Virus record (IMG/VR): IMGVR_UViG_3300035662_000007
Span: 33,552-97,551 of that record
DNA: 64,000 nucleotides
From: a virus
Strand: one strand, 5' to 3'
The notes beneath the pieces were generated by a model. The model was not told the origin of the DNA and did not search any database. It saw only the letters and a list, made by a program, of their open reading frames with translations. A program made the translations under genes and the position numbers. Positions 20,122-28,463 of the stretch are shown here, one piece after another (within the stretch, counting starts at the first letter, position 1; each line of letters opens with the position of its first letter).

Positions 20122-20412
20122 GTGATTAGTGATAAAAAACTATTTCTATTCTTGTTAATTTTACTTGCACTACCTGTTGCACTAGCTGCTTTTGGTAGCG
20201 ATAGGTTTAGATATCCTTGTCAAGATCCTCAAAACTGGGAAACTAAGCAGTGTCAGAAACCACTATGCGATGTTACTCGTACTTGTCCAGAGCATATATT
20301 TAAAGGGCAGCGAGATCCTAGACTAGGGCCGCCAGAGACCCGGCAAGAACCAATGACTCAAACTTGTCAACAGTGTCAACCAGATAAAGGAGGAGCTAAA
20401 GGTGCAAAATAA
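20122..20412 (+). CDS. small secreted Cys-rich protein of the lysis region
   Basis: 96 aa, GTG start with AGGAGG upstream. Hydrophobic N terminus (residues 6-22, signal or anchor), then six Cys in 'YPCQDPQNWETKQCQKPLC', 'TRTCPEHIF' and 'TCQQCQ'. Similar short proteins sit beside phage lysis genes; function unknown. It overlaps the next start by 11 bp. Confidence 0.6.
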   Translation: MISDKKLFLFLLILLALPVALAAFGSDRFRYPCQDPQNWETKQCQKPLCDVTRTCPEHIFKGQRDPRLGPPETRQEPMTQTCQQCQPDKGGAKGAK

Positions 20413-20845
20413 GGAGACTTTAATTTATACCGAAGAACAACTAATGGCTAGACTTAAATTCTTTATAGGAGTTTGTCTAGCACTTACACTAACAGGCATT
20501 GTATTTGTAGTTTTATACAGTATAATATTTGTTACACAGCCACTTAATGCTATGAGTCCAATTGATCAAAAGTTCTTTGAACTTATTGTACCTATAGCAA
20601 CATTTTTAACTGGTACACTTAGTGGTATTATGCTTGCAGGAGCTAAAAAAGAAGATCAAGAAGTAATGCTTCAAGCACAAAAACAACAACAAGATGGATT
20701 TAAAGCTACTATTGAGGCTATACGTACACCAGAACCTAAACCGCAGCACGTCAGACAAGAGCCAGTACTGTTTGCTAGTGGTCAGCCAGAAGCGGGATAC
20801 GGCGGAAAACCTAAGCCTCCACAAGCACCACACCCGGAGATTTAA
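20402..20845 (+). CDS. membrane protein, holin-like topology
   Basis: 147 aa, GTG start with AGGAGG 8 bp upstream. Two transmembrane helices (about 18-42 and 60-82), then a hydrophilic Pro/Gln-rich cytoplasmic tail. Position right after the endolysin makes it a holin or lysis-regulator candidate, but the long tail is unusual for a holin. Confidence 0.6.
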   Translation: MQNKETLIYTEEQLMARLKFFIGVCLALTLTGIVFVVLYSIIFVTQPLNAMSPIDQKFFELIVPIATFLTGTLSGIMLAGAKKEDQEVMLQAQKQQQDGFKATIEAIRTPEPKPQHVRQEPVLFASGQPEAGYGGKPKPPQAPHPEI

Positions 20846-21064
20846 ATGCTTAAATCACTACTACAAGATGGAGTAGATGGCAGCCTAAGCAGCAAACGTG
20901 TAATAACATTTTTAGCTTTTATGCTATGTAGCCTAGGTTTTGTAGCTAATTTATTTTTTGGGTATAAGGTAGACGGAACACTATACGATAGTATGATGTA
21001 CATAGTATTAGTAGGTTTAGGTGTAATTGTTACTGAAAAGTTTAGCCCACACAAAAAGGACTAA
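20846..21064 (+). CDS. putative holin
   Basis: 72 aa with two membrane helices (about 18-38 and 48-64) and a short charged C terminus (SPHKKD). The pattern 'SSKRVITFLAFMLCSLGFVANLFFGY' resembles small phage holins near spanin/endolysin genes. It begins directly after the preceding stop. Best holin candidate of this cassette. Confidence 0.6.
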   Translation: MLKSLLQDGVDGSLSSKRVITFLAFMLCSLGFVANLFFGYKVDGTLYDSMMYIVLVGLGVIVTEKFSPHKKD

Positions 21065-21066
21065 TC

Positions 21067-21264
21067 ATGAAATATATTTTAGCGGTATTAATTTCGTTGT
21101 TTGCTACAGGCTATGTGGCAGCTGAACCCGAAACAAAACGGGTCTGTGAGATCCAAAAGGATAGCAAAGGTAAAGAGCAAGAAGTTTGTAAAACTATAAA
21201 GATCCATAAGAAACTAGAAGGGGCTCAAAAGCCTAGTGAGGTAAAACCAGACACAAAAAAGTAA
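21067..21264 (+). CDS. small periplasmic protein
   Basis: 65 aa; signal peptide 1-19 (cleavage near VAA-E), then a short Lys-rich domain with two Cys (RVCEIQKD, EVCKTIKIHKK). Conserved-looking but of unknown function; it closes the run of envelope-targeted genes after the endolysin. Confidence 0.55.
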   Translation: MKYILAVLISLFATGYVAAEPETKRVCEIQKDSKGKEQEVCKTIKIHKKLEGAQKPSEVKPDTKK

Positions 21265-21304
21265 TCTAAGTGTTTAACCTTAACTTCTTAACAGGGTCGA
21301 ATCA

Positions 21305-21994
21305 ATGGCAACTAGATCAGGTAAAAAAGCTCGTAAACAACAAACCAATACTCAATCAAACCCAATTGAGTATGGATTTAGAGATGTAAAACCTCTTAAT
21401 TTTATACAAGAACAATACTTAAATGCTATAAAACAAAATGAGGTAGTTTTTGGAGTAGGCAGTGCAGGTACAGGTAAAACATTTGTAGCTGCTAGCTATG
21501 CTGCAGGAGAGCTTTTTCATAGACGCATAAATAAAATTATACTAACCCGTCCAAATGTAGAAACTGGCCGCGGCTTAGGATTTTTACCAGGTGAATTAGA
21601 GGAAAAGTATGCCCCATACTTAGAACCATTTGACAACGTGTTTCAACGATCTTTAGGTAAAGGATTCTATGAATATGCACTTAAAAATAAAGATATAGAA
21701 CCCCGGCCTATAGGATTTATGCGTGGAGCAACATTTGATAATGCAATAGTTTTAGTCGATGAAGCGCAAAACTTAACTAAAACTGAACTAAAAATGCTCT
21801 TATCACGCATAGGTAAAAATTGTAAAGTAATTTTAAGCGGTGACCCAGATCAGCGAGACTTAAATAATTCAGGACTAGAGGACGCTATAAAACGGCTAGA
21901 AGGTATTGAAGGTATTGAAGTAATTAGATTTTTAGATCAAGATATAGTTCGTAGCAAAATGTGTAAACAAATAATTTTAGCATATAAGGATTAA
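21305..21994 (+). CDS. phoH: PhoH-like ATPase
   Basis: 229 aa. Walker A GSAGTGKT at residues 52-59 and Walker B 'IVLVDEAQN' near 148-156 place it in the PhoH family of P-loop ATPases, common in phages. A basic N-terminal tail ('RSGKKARKQQ') precedes the domain. The role in phages is debated (RNA metabolism or phosphate-linked). It is in the late strand, next to an uncharacterised gene, rather than with the replication genes. Confidence 0.9.
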   Translation: MATRSGKKARKQQTNTQSNPIEYGFRDVKPLNFIQEQYLNAIKQNEVVFGVGSAGTGKTFVAASYAAGELFHRRINKIILTRPNVETGRGLGFLPGELEEKYAPYLEPFDNVFQRSLGKGFYEYALKNKDIEPRPIGFMRGATFDNAIVLVDEAQNLTKTELKMLLSRIGKNCKVILSGDPDQRDLNNSGLEDAIKRLEGIEGIEVIRFLDQDIVRSKMCKQIILAYKD

Positions 21995-21995
21995 A

Positions 21996-22646
21996 ATGGC
22001 AAAAACTTACAAACCCACTAGTGGCATGGCATCGGCAGCTCGTCGTGCCCTAAAGTGGAAAGACGAAGGTAAGCCTGGTGGTACCCTAGTAGGTTTAGCC
22101 AGAGCTAATCAATTAAAGGATCGTGATCCACTAAGCGCTTCAACTGTCCTACGAATGTACAGCTTTTTTTCTCGTCATGAAGTAGACAAAAGGGCTACAG
22201 GTTTTCGTAGCGGCGAAGAAGGTTTTCCTAGTAAGGGTAGAGTAGCTTGGGATCTCTGGGGAGGCGATGGTGGTTATTCGTGGAGCAAGGCTAAACGCAA
22301 TCAAATTATGCGTGAACGCGAAGGCAAAGCTCTTAAATTACTAAGCCTAACAGTAAAAGCATATGTAAAGCAGGAATATCTAGACATTGTAGCCGAAGCA
22401 ATTGAAGACTATGCTAACGAAAGTATCTCAGAAGAAGTAGAAGCCTTTGGTCAGTTTATGTACCACGCAGAACTACTACGTAATGGTCATGTTGATGTAT
22501 ACTTACAAGACTTACCAGACGTAGACCAACCTTATCGCGACATACTAGTAGAAATAGTTAGTACCTTATACGATAGTGATGAAGATAGTTCGGATGATAT
22601 GGATGATGAGGATAGTGACCAAGACACTGACGATTCACCCAGATAA
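21996..22646 (+). CDS. conserved phage protein with an acidic tail
   Basis: 216 aa, starting 1 bp after phoH. Residues about 10-110 carry 'GLARANQLKDRDPLSASTV', 'FFSRHEVDKRATGF' and 'AWDLWGGDGGYSWSKA', a recognisable block found in many phage and prophage proteins, of unknown function. The last 25 residues are almost all Asp/Glu/Ser. The gene ends at the bidirectional terminator. Confidence 0.6.
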   Translation: MAKTYKPTSGMASAARRALKWKDEGKPGGTLVGLARANQLKDRDPLSASTVLRMYSFFSRHEVDKRATGFRSGEEGFPSKGRVAWDLWGGDGGYSWSKAKRNQIMREREGKALKLLSLTVKAYVKQEYLDIVAEAIEDYANESISEEVEAFGQFMYHAELLRNGHVDVYLQDLPDVDQPYRDILVEIVSTLYDSDEDSSDDMDDEDSDQDTDDSPR

Positions 22647-22649
22647 CAA

Positions 22650-22684
22650 AAAGCCCCGTTACTTTACAGTAACGGGGCTTTTTG
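22650..22684. terminator. bidirectional intrinsic terminator between convergent blocks
   Basis: A perfect 15-bp inverted repeat (AAAAAGCCCCGTTAC / GTAACGGGGCTTTTT) around a 6-nt loop gives a T run on both strands. It separates the rightward late genes from the leftward replication genes. Confidence 0.95.
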
Positions 22685-22685
22685 T

Positions 22686-22862
22686 TTAACTAGCAGGCGT
22701 TTCAGGTGGAGGCTGAAGTGCTTGTAGTTGTTCTTGTGCTTCTTTTTGGATCTTTTGACTTAGAGGATTGCAAACTTTAGCAGGCAATTCTTGTAAGCCT
22801 GCTAAGAGTGCATTAATTTCGTTTACGCTAAGTGTAAGTGTTAAGATAGGATCATTATTCAT
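22686..22862 (-). CDS. small conserved protein downstream of RNR
   Basis: 58 aa: an acidic-to-neutral helical protein beginning MNNDPILTLTLSVNEINALL and ending in a Pro-rich tail (PPPETPAS). The 'NALLAGLQELPAKV..PLSQKIQ' pattern is seen in small phage proteins of unknown function. It follows the RNR stop by 9 bp and its own stop abuts the terminator, so it is the last gene of the leftward block. Confidence 0.7.
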   Translation of the reverse strand: MNNDPILTLTLSVNEINALLAGLQELPAKVCNPLSQKIQKEAQEQLQALQPPPETPAS

Positions 22863-22871
22863 ATTTAAATA

Positions 22872-24833
22872 TTACTTTACTGGGCATGCGCCGGTTAAAC
22901 ATTCGTCATCTAAGATTGCGTCAAAACTATTGGCACTATCTATATTGACGGCTTTTAGGTCTTGAACATATGTGCGAAACGTATATTCGTCGACAACTTC
23001 TTGTGGTAGGTATAGGTAGCCAAGATCTTTGGCTGTTTTTGTAGGATCACTTCTATAAATAAATGAAACTCCAACATAGCAGTCCCAATTATTCATTAAC
23101 CAATCTACAATTTGTGGAACTTCATGCGGCTCGTAGCTAATAGTTACTGAGGTATTTTGCTGAGTCCACGAAGTTTGAATTAGTTTATATCGTTCAAGTT
23201 GGTCAATAGCAGTTTCTAGGTTAACTTCTTTGCCATCTTGTTTGTGGAATGGAACATCCGACCACTCTACTGGAAAGGTTACTAGAACACCGGTATCGTC
23301 TGTGGGATGATTAAATACTCGGTAGTTTGCTTCACGCAATTTATCTACAACTGGATCGTACTTGCTAAACTGTACATTGTTGAAAATGTACTTGCCTAGA
23401 GGCTTATGAACTCCCTCAGTGGTATCCATAATTTTCGATAACGTGCCACTAGGCTTAACACAAGTAATATTCTTGGGACGTGGTAAGCCTAGCTCATCAG
23501 CCATACCAATTGCTGCACTAGTAGCTGTACGTTTTAGGTATTCATAATCGTAACCAGTCATGTCTGGACGCTTAGCAATACCAGTTAGGCCTACACCACA
23601 CAGTCGCAAGAAGTAATTGTTGAGATGCCATGCTTCTTGAAGGATACCGTCTTTGAGGTTAACACAGGTTTGACGGTAATTAGCTCGGGCGGCAAGCCGT
23701 ATAGCTTCGTGAAGTCCTGCGGTATTTCCCTTAAACTTTCCAATATCTGTTTCTGTAAGATTACAGAATGATTTGTTTCCGAGTAGAATCTCAACACAAG
23801 GATTTGCTCCCTTATACCAAGGTGCACGACGACGTGCTTCTTGTGCATTAATAAACCCTGGCTCACTTCCGCCAGCTTCTTGCATAATTGCAAAGATTTC
23901 GCTTAGTTGCTCGTAGGTAGGCTTTTCATTAAACACTAGACTATTGTTACTTTGCTGACGATGTGCATTGCCATGCAACCACCAGTCTTTTTTAGCTACT
24001 GCAAATTCTTGCCACTCCGGTTGGCCGTAGTCGAAAAGCGCAATCTCAGCACTTCGGCGACTAGACAGAATGGTACCAAGCCAATTAACAATATCCATGA
24101 TATCCATTCTGGTGAGTAGTGAATCTGCCCGTCCATTAAGGATACGGGCGATAGCAACATAAGCAGTACTGATAGCCGAGTCACCCGAACTAATCCATCC
24201 ATAGCCTTTTAACCTTTCACCAGCAGGACGCAGTTGACTGAAGTCTAGAACAAGAGTATCAGCAGGATATTTTCCTGCCATTAGTTTACCAATGCTTTTA
24301 GCCCATGCTTCTGCACTATCGCCAACCTGAATACGCCAAGTTTTTGTTTGCGGGTCCCAAGTTTCTACATTATGTTCACAGCCACCTTTTTCAGTACGCT
24401 GTGATCGTACCACTTCGATATTTTGAATAGGTTTTGAGAATCCATTTAGTGTGCCTATAATAGGCTTAAATCCTACGCCGCAACCTTGTAAAAGTAGCCA
24501 TAGTACATCTACTACGTCATATACAGTTTCAACCTCTGTAAAGCTACAATTAAACTGTGATGCTTCACGATTTTTAGCTACTTGTGTGCCGCCTAGCCAT
24601 AAGGTACGACCGCTCATAGAAACTTTACGCTCAAGCATAAGTTGTTCTAGGCGATTTAGTTCTGCGTACTCATTGGGAAGCAGCTGCCTACCGGCAGCAC
24701 GTTCCCACAACCATGCCTGATGTGAGATTACTCGGCTAACAGTATCTTGCCAAGTTTCAAATTGTTTGCCATCATCACTGATGGGTCTGTTATAAGTTCT
24801 GCGTGTAATTACTTGTGCTCGTGTGCTTGTCAT
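22872..24833 (-). CDS. adenosylcobalamin-dependent (class II) ribonucleotide reductase
   Basis: 653 aa, length of the monomeric ribonucleoside-triphosphate reductase. Conserved residues are visible: Cys96 (FNCSF) and Cys357 (SFCNL) as the redox pair, Cys346/Glu348 in NPCVEI as the thiyl-radical and acid residues, and Cys645/Cys650 in the C-terminal swinging arm. It makes dNTPs for phage DNA using B12, so it works with or without oxygen. It is grouped with dUTPase and exonuclease in a leftward operon. Confidence 0.92.
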   Translation of the reverse strand: MTSTRAQVITRRTYNRPISDDGKQFETWQDTVSRVISHQAWLWERAAGRQLLPNEYAELNRLEQLMLERKVSMSGRTLWLGGTQVAKNREASQFNCSFTEVETVYDVVDVLWLLLQGCGVGFKPIIGTLNGFSKPIQNIEVVRSQRTEKGGCEHNVETWDPQTKTWRIQVGDSAEAWAKSIGKLMAGKYPADTLVLDFSQLRPAGERLKGYGWISSGDSAISTAYVAIARILNGRADSLLTRMDIMDIVNWLGTILSSRRSAEIALFDYGQPEWQEFAVAKKDWWLHGNAHRQQSNNSLVFNEKPTYEQLSEIFAIMQEAGGSEPGFINAQEARRRAPWYKGANPCVEILLGNKSFCNLTETDIGKFKGNTAGLHEAIRLAARANYRQTCVNLKDGILQEAWHLNNYFLRLCGVGLTGIAKRPDMTGYDYEYLKRTATSAAIGMADELGLPRPKNITCVKPSGTLSKIMDTTEGVHKPLGKYIFNNVQFSKYDPVVDKLREANYRVFNHPTDDTGVLVTFPVEWSDVPFHKQDGKEVNLETAIDQLERYKLIQTSWTQQNTSVTISYEPHEVPQIVDWLMNNWDCYVGVSFIYRSDPTKTAKDLGYLYLPQEVVDEYTFRTYVQDLKAVNIDSANSFDAILDDECLTGACPVK

Positions 24834-24842
24834 GTTACTCCT

Positions 24843-25328
24843 CTATGTTCCTGTGCTGCCAAAGCCACCTGTACCTCGTTGGGTATCATTCCAGCAGTCT
24901 GTAAATGTGGCTAATTGAATTGGTACTATTACTAGCTGGGCAATTCTGTCGCCTTGTGAAATTTTATATAGGTCGCCTGAAATATTTTTTAACAGAACTT
25001 TTAGTTCGCCACGGTAATCACTGTCTATAACGCCTACGCTATTAGGCAGTATGATTCCCCTTTTTCCTTGACTGGATCTGTTAAAGATTAACCCGACAAA
25101 GCCTACTGGAATTTTGACTGCTATACCTGTACCAACAGCTTTGGTTTCTTCAGGATAAAGATCAATAGTTTCCGCACTACACAGATCGGCTCCTGCATCT
25201 GTGGGGTGCTGACGTTTAGGTAGCTCTGCATCTGCCGTTAGTCGTAAACATTGAATATTAAGTGTACTAGCATAAAATCCTGCTATATTAGTTGTTCCTG
25301 TTAGTGTTGCGCCATTTGTTATCATCAT
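24843..25328 (-). CDS. dut: dUTPase
   Basis: 161 aa trimeric-type dUTP pyrophosphatase. Visible motifs: 'DAGADLCSAE', 'NRSSQGKRGI', 'GVIDSDYRGELKV', 'GDRIAQLVI' and the C-terminal P-loop-like 'RGTGGFGSTG'. It prevents uracil incorporation and feeds dUMP to thymidylate synthesis (ThyX is at 60759). The ATG overlaps the exonuclease stop (ATGA). Confidence 0.93.
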   Translation of the reverse strand: MMITNGATLTGTTNIAGFYASTLNIQCLRLTADAELPKRQHPTDAGADLCSAETIDLYPEETKAVGTGIAVKIPVGFVGLIFNRSSQGKRGIILPNSVGVIDSDYRGELKVLLKNISGDLYKISQGDRIAQLVIVPIQLATFTDCWNDTQRGTGGFGSTGT

Positions 25329-26167
25329 TTAATATACTCTTGTAGGATGGTGTCTATTTGTCGGGTATTAGAACCTAGTGCATCTGCACAGTATGTAACT
25401 AAGTCCATAAGTTGATAGTTTAGCATGATAGTATCTGCACTATCATTAAGTGTTTTAACGTATTTTAGTTTGCTGGAGATAGGTAGATTTGCAACTATGT
25501 CAAGAGCAGTGCCCCATTCTTCCACAAGTTGATGAGCACGTTTAGGGCCGATGCCTTCTACTCCGCGAACATTATCTCCAGTATCACCCATTAGGCATTT
25601 AATACTAATGTATTGATCTTGTGTAAAGTCGTAGTGAGTGTGCCAATTATTAGCTGTAACTTCTTTGCGTGTTACATAACTAAATCTACTAGTATCTTCA
25701 CCCACTAGTAGATCCCAATCTTTATCGCTACTGATTAGCCAAGTATGGGTAACTGGATAGTTTTTGACCTGTTGAGTTATGTAAGCGGCTATATCATCAG
25801 CCTCAGTTTGTGGAAACTGAACAACCGGGTATGTAGTCTGAGTACGAATCCAGTCTAGTGTGTGCTGGTAGTCTTCAAAAAATCGCTCAAAAGCTGCACG
25901 TTCTGCTTCAGTTTGCTCAGCAAATTTATCTTTTCGGTTTTGCTTATATTCAGGATAAATCTGTTTACGATAGCTGCTTGAACCTTGATCCGCAGCCACA
26001 ATAACCCAGCGAGCTTTGTAACTCTTTTTAAGACTATCTATTGTACGCAAGTAATCTTCATAAAAGTCTGTTGCGCCATTGTGTTTCCAGCGAAATGCTA
26101 AGTTTAGTGCATCCACTACCATTAAGGTATTTTCTAATTCACTTACTTGTTGAAATGATTTACTCAT
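25325..26167 (-). CDS. 5'-3' exonuclease / flap endonuclease
   Basis: 280 aa PIN-like FEN protein. Acidic metal-binding residues appear in 'MVVDALNLAFR', 'AADQGSSSYRK', 'TEADDIAAY', 'SSDKDWDLL' and the helix-3-turn element 'GDTGDNVRGVEGIGPKRA'. It likely removes RNA primers or degrades duplex ends. The polymerase at 34384 lacks such a domain, so this gene supplies it separately. Confidence 0.9.
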   Translation of the reverse strand: MSKSFQQVSELENTLMVVDALNLAFRWKHNGATDFYEDYLRTIDSLKKSYKARWVIVAADQGSSSYRKQIYPEYKQNRKDKFAEQTEAERAAFERFFEDYQHTLDWIRTQTTYPVVQFPQTEADDIAAYITQQVKNYPVTHTWLISSDKDWDLLVGEDTSRFSYVTRKEVTANNWHTHYDFTQDQYISIKCLMGDTGDNVRGVEGIGPKRAHQLVEEWGTALDIVANLPISSKLKYVKTLNDSADTIMLNYQLMDLVTYCADALGSNTRQIDTILQEYIK

Positions 26168-26169
26168 AT

Positions 26170-27180
26170 TTAGTGCTTAATCTGACTCCAAACACGGGTT
26201 CTAATTTGAGCTTGTAGTGTCTCTGGAAGGTGTACATAATCAAGTTCTTCACTCATTTTAGCACCGTGTTTAAATGCCCAATCAAAAAACTTAATAGCTT
26301 CTTGGCTGGATTTTTTATCTTGTGGATCTTTGTACATGATAATAAAACTAGCAGTACTAATTGGCCAAGTATTCTTACCCGGTTGATCAACAATACTTAG
26401 ACCCATACCGGGTACACTAAACCAATCTGCACCAGCCGCAGCGGCAGCAAAAGTAGTATCATCAGGATTAACAAATATACCGTCCTTGTTTTGTAGTTTC
26501 ATGTAGGTCATGTTATTTTTCTTAACATAGGCATACTCTACATATCCCACAGAACCACGTACCCTACGCACATTAGCAGCCACGCCTTCATTACCTTTGC
26601 CACCTACACTGCTACTAGCAGGCCATTTTACTGCTGCGCCACGTCCTACACGACTCATCCAGTCTGGGCTTACTGTGCTCAAGTAATCAGTAAAATTAAA
26701 AGTAGTTCCCGATCCATCAGCTCTGTGTACTACGGTAATAGCCATATCTGGTAATTTTTTGGCTGGATTAAGTTGCTGAAGTTTAGGGTCATTCCACTTT
26801 GTAATCGTACCCATGAAAACTTCAGCCAGTACGGGTCCGGTAATAACAAGCTCACCGGGTTGGAATCCGTCAAGATTAATAATAGGAACTGTTCCACCTA
26901 TAATTGCAGGAAATTGAACTTGTCCCAGTTTATCTAGGTCTTCACCCTTAACCGGAGCATCTGTAGCTCCAAATGTTACTGTTTTATTATTAATTTGACG
27001 AATACCGCCAGAACTGCCAATACTTTGATAATTTAATCCAATTTTAGTCTCTTTTTGATAGGCTTCAGCCCATTTAGCGTATATTGGATAAGGAAAAGTA
27101 GCTCCTGCTGCTGTAATTGTTTGAGCTGCAACTGAAATAGAGGCTGTAGCAAGAATAATTCCAACTAATTTATTAATCAT
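26170..27180 (-). CDS. pstS: phosphate-binding protein PstS
   Basis: 336 aa periplasmic phosphate-binding protein. Signal peptide 1-19 (ends VAAQ), then 'GAGATFPYPIYAKW'-type start ('ITAAGATFPYP'), 'SSGGIRQI', 'FGATDAPV' and 'HRADGSGTTFNF', the family's ligand-binding segments. The ATG at 27180 has AGGA 6 bp upstream; a TTG at 27186 is less likely. No pstCAB is present, so it would work with the host transporter: an auxiliary metabolic gene for phosphate uptake during infection. Confidence 0.93.
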   Translation of the reverse strand: MINKLVGIILATASISVAAQTITAAGATFPYPIYAKWAEAYQKETKIGLNYQSIGSSGGIRQINNKTVTFGATDAPVKGEDLDKLGQVQFPAIIGGTVPIINLDGFQPGELVITGPVLAEVFMGTITKWNDPKLQQLNPAKKLPDMAITVVHRADGSGTTFNFTDYLSTVSPDWMSRVGRGAAVKWPASSSVGGKGNEGVAANVRRVRGSVGYVEYAYVKKNNMTYMKLQNKDGIFVNPDDTTFAAAAAGADWFSVPGMGLSIVDQPGKNTWPISTASFIIMYKDPQDKKSSQEAIKFFDWAFKHGAKMSEELDYVHLPETLQAQIRTRVWSQIKH

Positions 27181-27188
27181 AGACAATC

Positions 27189-27644
27189 CTAGGTTTTGAT
27201 AAACTCAATATTTTCATTTGTTATCCAATCTTCTGCTAGTGCAACAAAAAACTTATACTCGTCTCTGTTTATATACACATAAGGATATAGGTCATTAGGT
27301 ATATCTTGAAAGGCTACAAATATTTTACTACGATCAAACTTAAAGAATAGTAGTGGTTGTTTACCGACTTGACCACTTTCTCGTAGTGTTTGCTGCCACC
27401 AGTCTAGAAGCGTAGGACTTTTACTAGTTAATATATGGCTAGTAAGATGATCGTCTGCATAGCCTTTTACTTCTACGCAGTATATATTCTTTTCGCCCGG
27501 AATATATAAGTCACCTTTTAGGCCATGTTTTTCATTTAGGGCACCAGAACCTGGAACTCGTTCCCACTTTAACTGGGTATGTTCTCGTAAAAATTCTTTT
27601 ACTTTGGTTTCTGTTCTAGCGCCCTTTTGTCGGCTATCTACCAC
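27189..27644 (-). CDS. PD-(D/E)XK nuclease, Holliday junction resolvase-like
   Basis: 151 aa, GTG start. The N terminus 'KGARTETKVKEFL', then 'RVPGSGALNEKHGLKGDLYI' and 'YCVEVKGY' give the E...GD...EVK arrangement of archaeal Hjc-type and related phage nucleases. It overlaps the upstream gene by 11 bp. Probable junction or branch resolution during replication. Confidence 0.75.
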   Translation of the reverse strand: MVDSRQKGARTETKVKEFLREHTQLKWERVPGSGALNEKHGLKGDLYIPGEKNIYCVEVKGYADDHLTSHILTSKSPTLLDWWQQTLRESGQVGKQPLLFFKFDRSKIFVAFQDIPNDLYPYVYINRDEYKFFVALAEDWITNENIEFIKT

Positions 27645-27816
27645 GACGAATTTTTGGAACTACACCCACGGGCTTAGGATTTTTCCAGTTATCTATGGCT
27701 TGATTTATTTCTAGGGCTAGGGCATTCCAATCAGTTATCATGTCTAGTTTACCACCAGCGTGATAAACAAATGTGGTATGCTTGCCTTTTACAATCTTTG
27801 AGCGTTTGGGCTTCAC
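27634..27816 (-). CDS. small basic protein of unknown function
   Basis: 60 aa, GTG start sharing one base with the aldolase stop (TAGTG). Lys/Arg-rich at both ends with a helical centre ('DWNALALEINQAIDNW'). No family recognised; its place in a tight operon supports that it is expressed. Confidence 0.55.
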   Translation of the reverse strand: MKPKRSKIVKGKHTTFVYHAGGKLDMITDWNALALEINQAIDNWKNPKPVGVVPKIRRGR

Positions 27817-28463
27817 TATGTAGCTCCATGTAAAATAATTTTACATATATGCTCTAACCTTTCAATATGTTCAAAAGCACGCCAAGGACTGGTATCTACA
27901 GCTACAACGCCGTGCCTGTCCATTCCTACTATATTATACCCTAATGAGCCGTCTAGTTCAAGTTCAAGATTTCGAACACACGCATCAGCTAATTCTTGAG
28001 TTAGTGGTAAAAATGCTGGAACAGTTTTTCCAACTTTAGTATACCTACTTAATTCAGGGAACTCATTAGATAAAGTTGTTAAGTCAATTCCCTTATACAT
28101 AGCTGCAGTTGTATATGTAGGATGTAAGTGCAGAACAACTCTGGTATCTGTGTTAATTTCCTTTTGTAGAGCAAAGTGCATAGGAATTTCGCCGCTAGGT
28201 TTTAAGTTTTTACTTATAGGAGTATGTTCCGCCTCTTTCCAGTCTTTCCAATACATATCTGGCCCTACTATTCCGCTATGTATTCCACTAACAATATTTA
28301 GCTTTTTAAACTGATCTGGTTGAAGTGTTTGCTTACGAACACCACTAGGAGTTACATAAAAGTATTTTTGCTCACGATACCTAATACTAGCATTACCATC
28401 ACGAGTAGTTACCCAGCCGCGTCTGTACCCTTCTTGAAATATGTCACATATAGTTTCTAACAT
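27816..28463 (-). CDS. class II aldolase/adducin-family protein
   Basis: 215 aa. Family features: 'TTRDGNASIR', 'TPSGVRKQTL', the catalytic-region 'KPSGEIPMHFAL', the zinc-ligand 'LHLHPTY' and the C-terminal 'FEHIERLEHICKI'. Relatives include fuculose-phosphate aldolase and ribulose-phosphate epimerase; the substrate cannot be told from sequence. It lies between a recombination nuclease and a resolvase-like gene, an unusual place for a sugar enzyme. Confidence 0.85.
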   Translation of the reverse strand: MLETICDIFQEGYRRGWVTTRDGNASIRYREQKYFYVTPSGVRKQTLQPDQFKKLNIVSGIHSGIVGPDMYWKDWKEAEHTPISKNLKPSGEIPMHFALQKEINTDTRVVLHLHPTYTTAAMYKGIDLTTLSNEFPELSRYTKVGKTVPAFLPLTQELADACVRNLELELDGSLGYNIVGMDRHGVVAVDTSPWRAFEHIERLEHICKIILHGAT

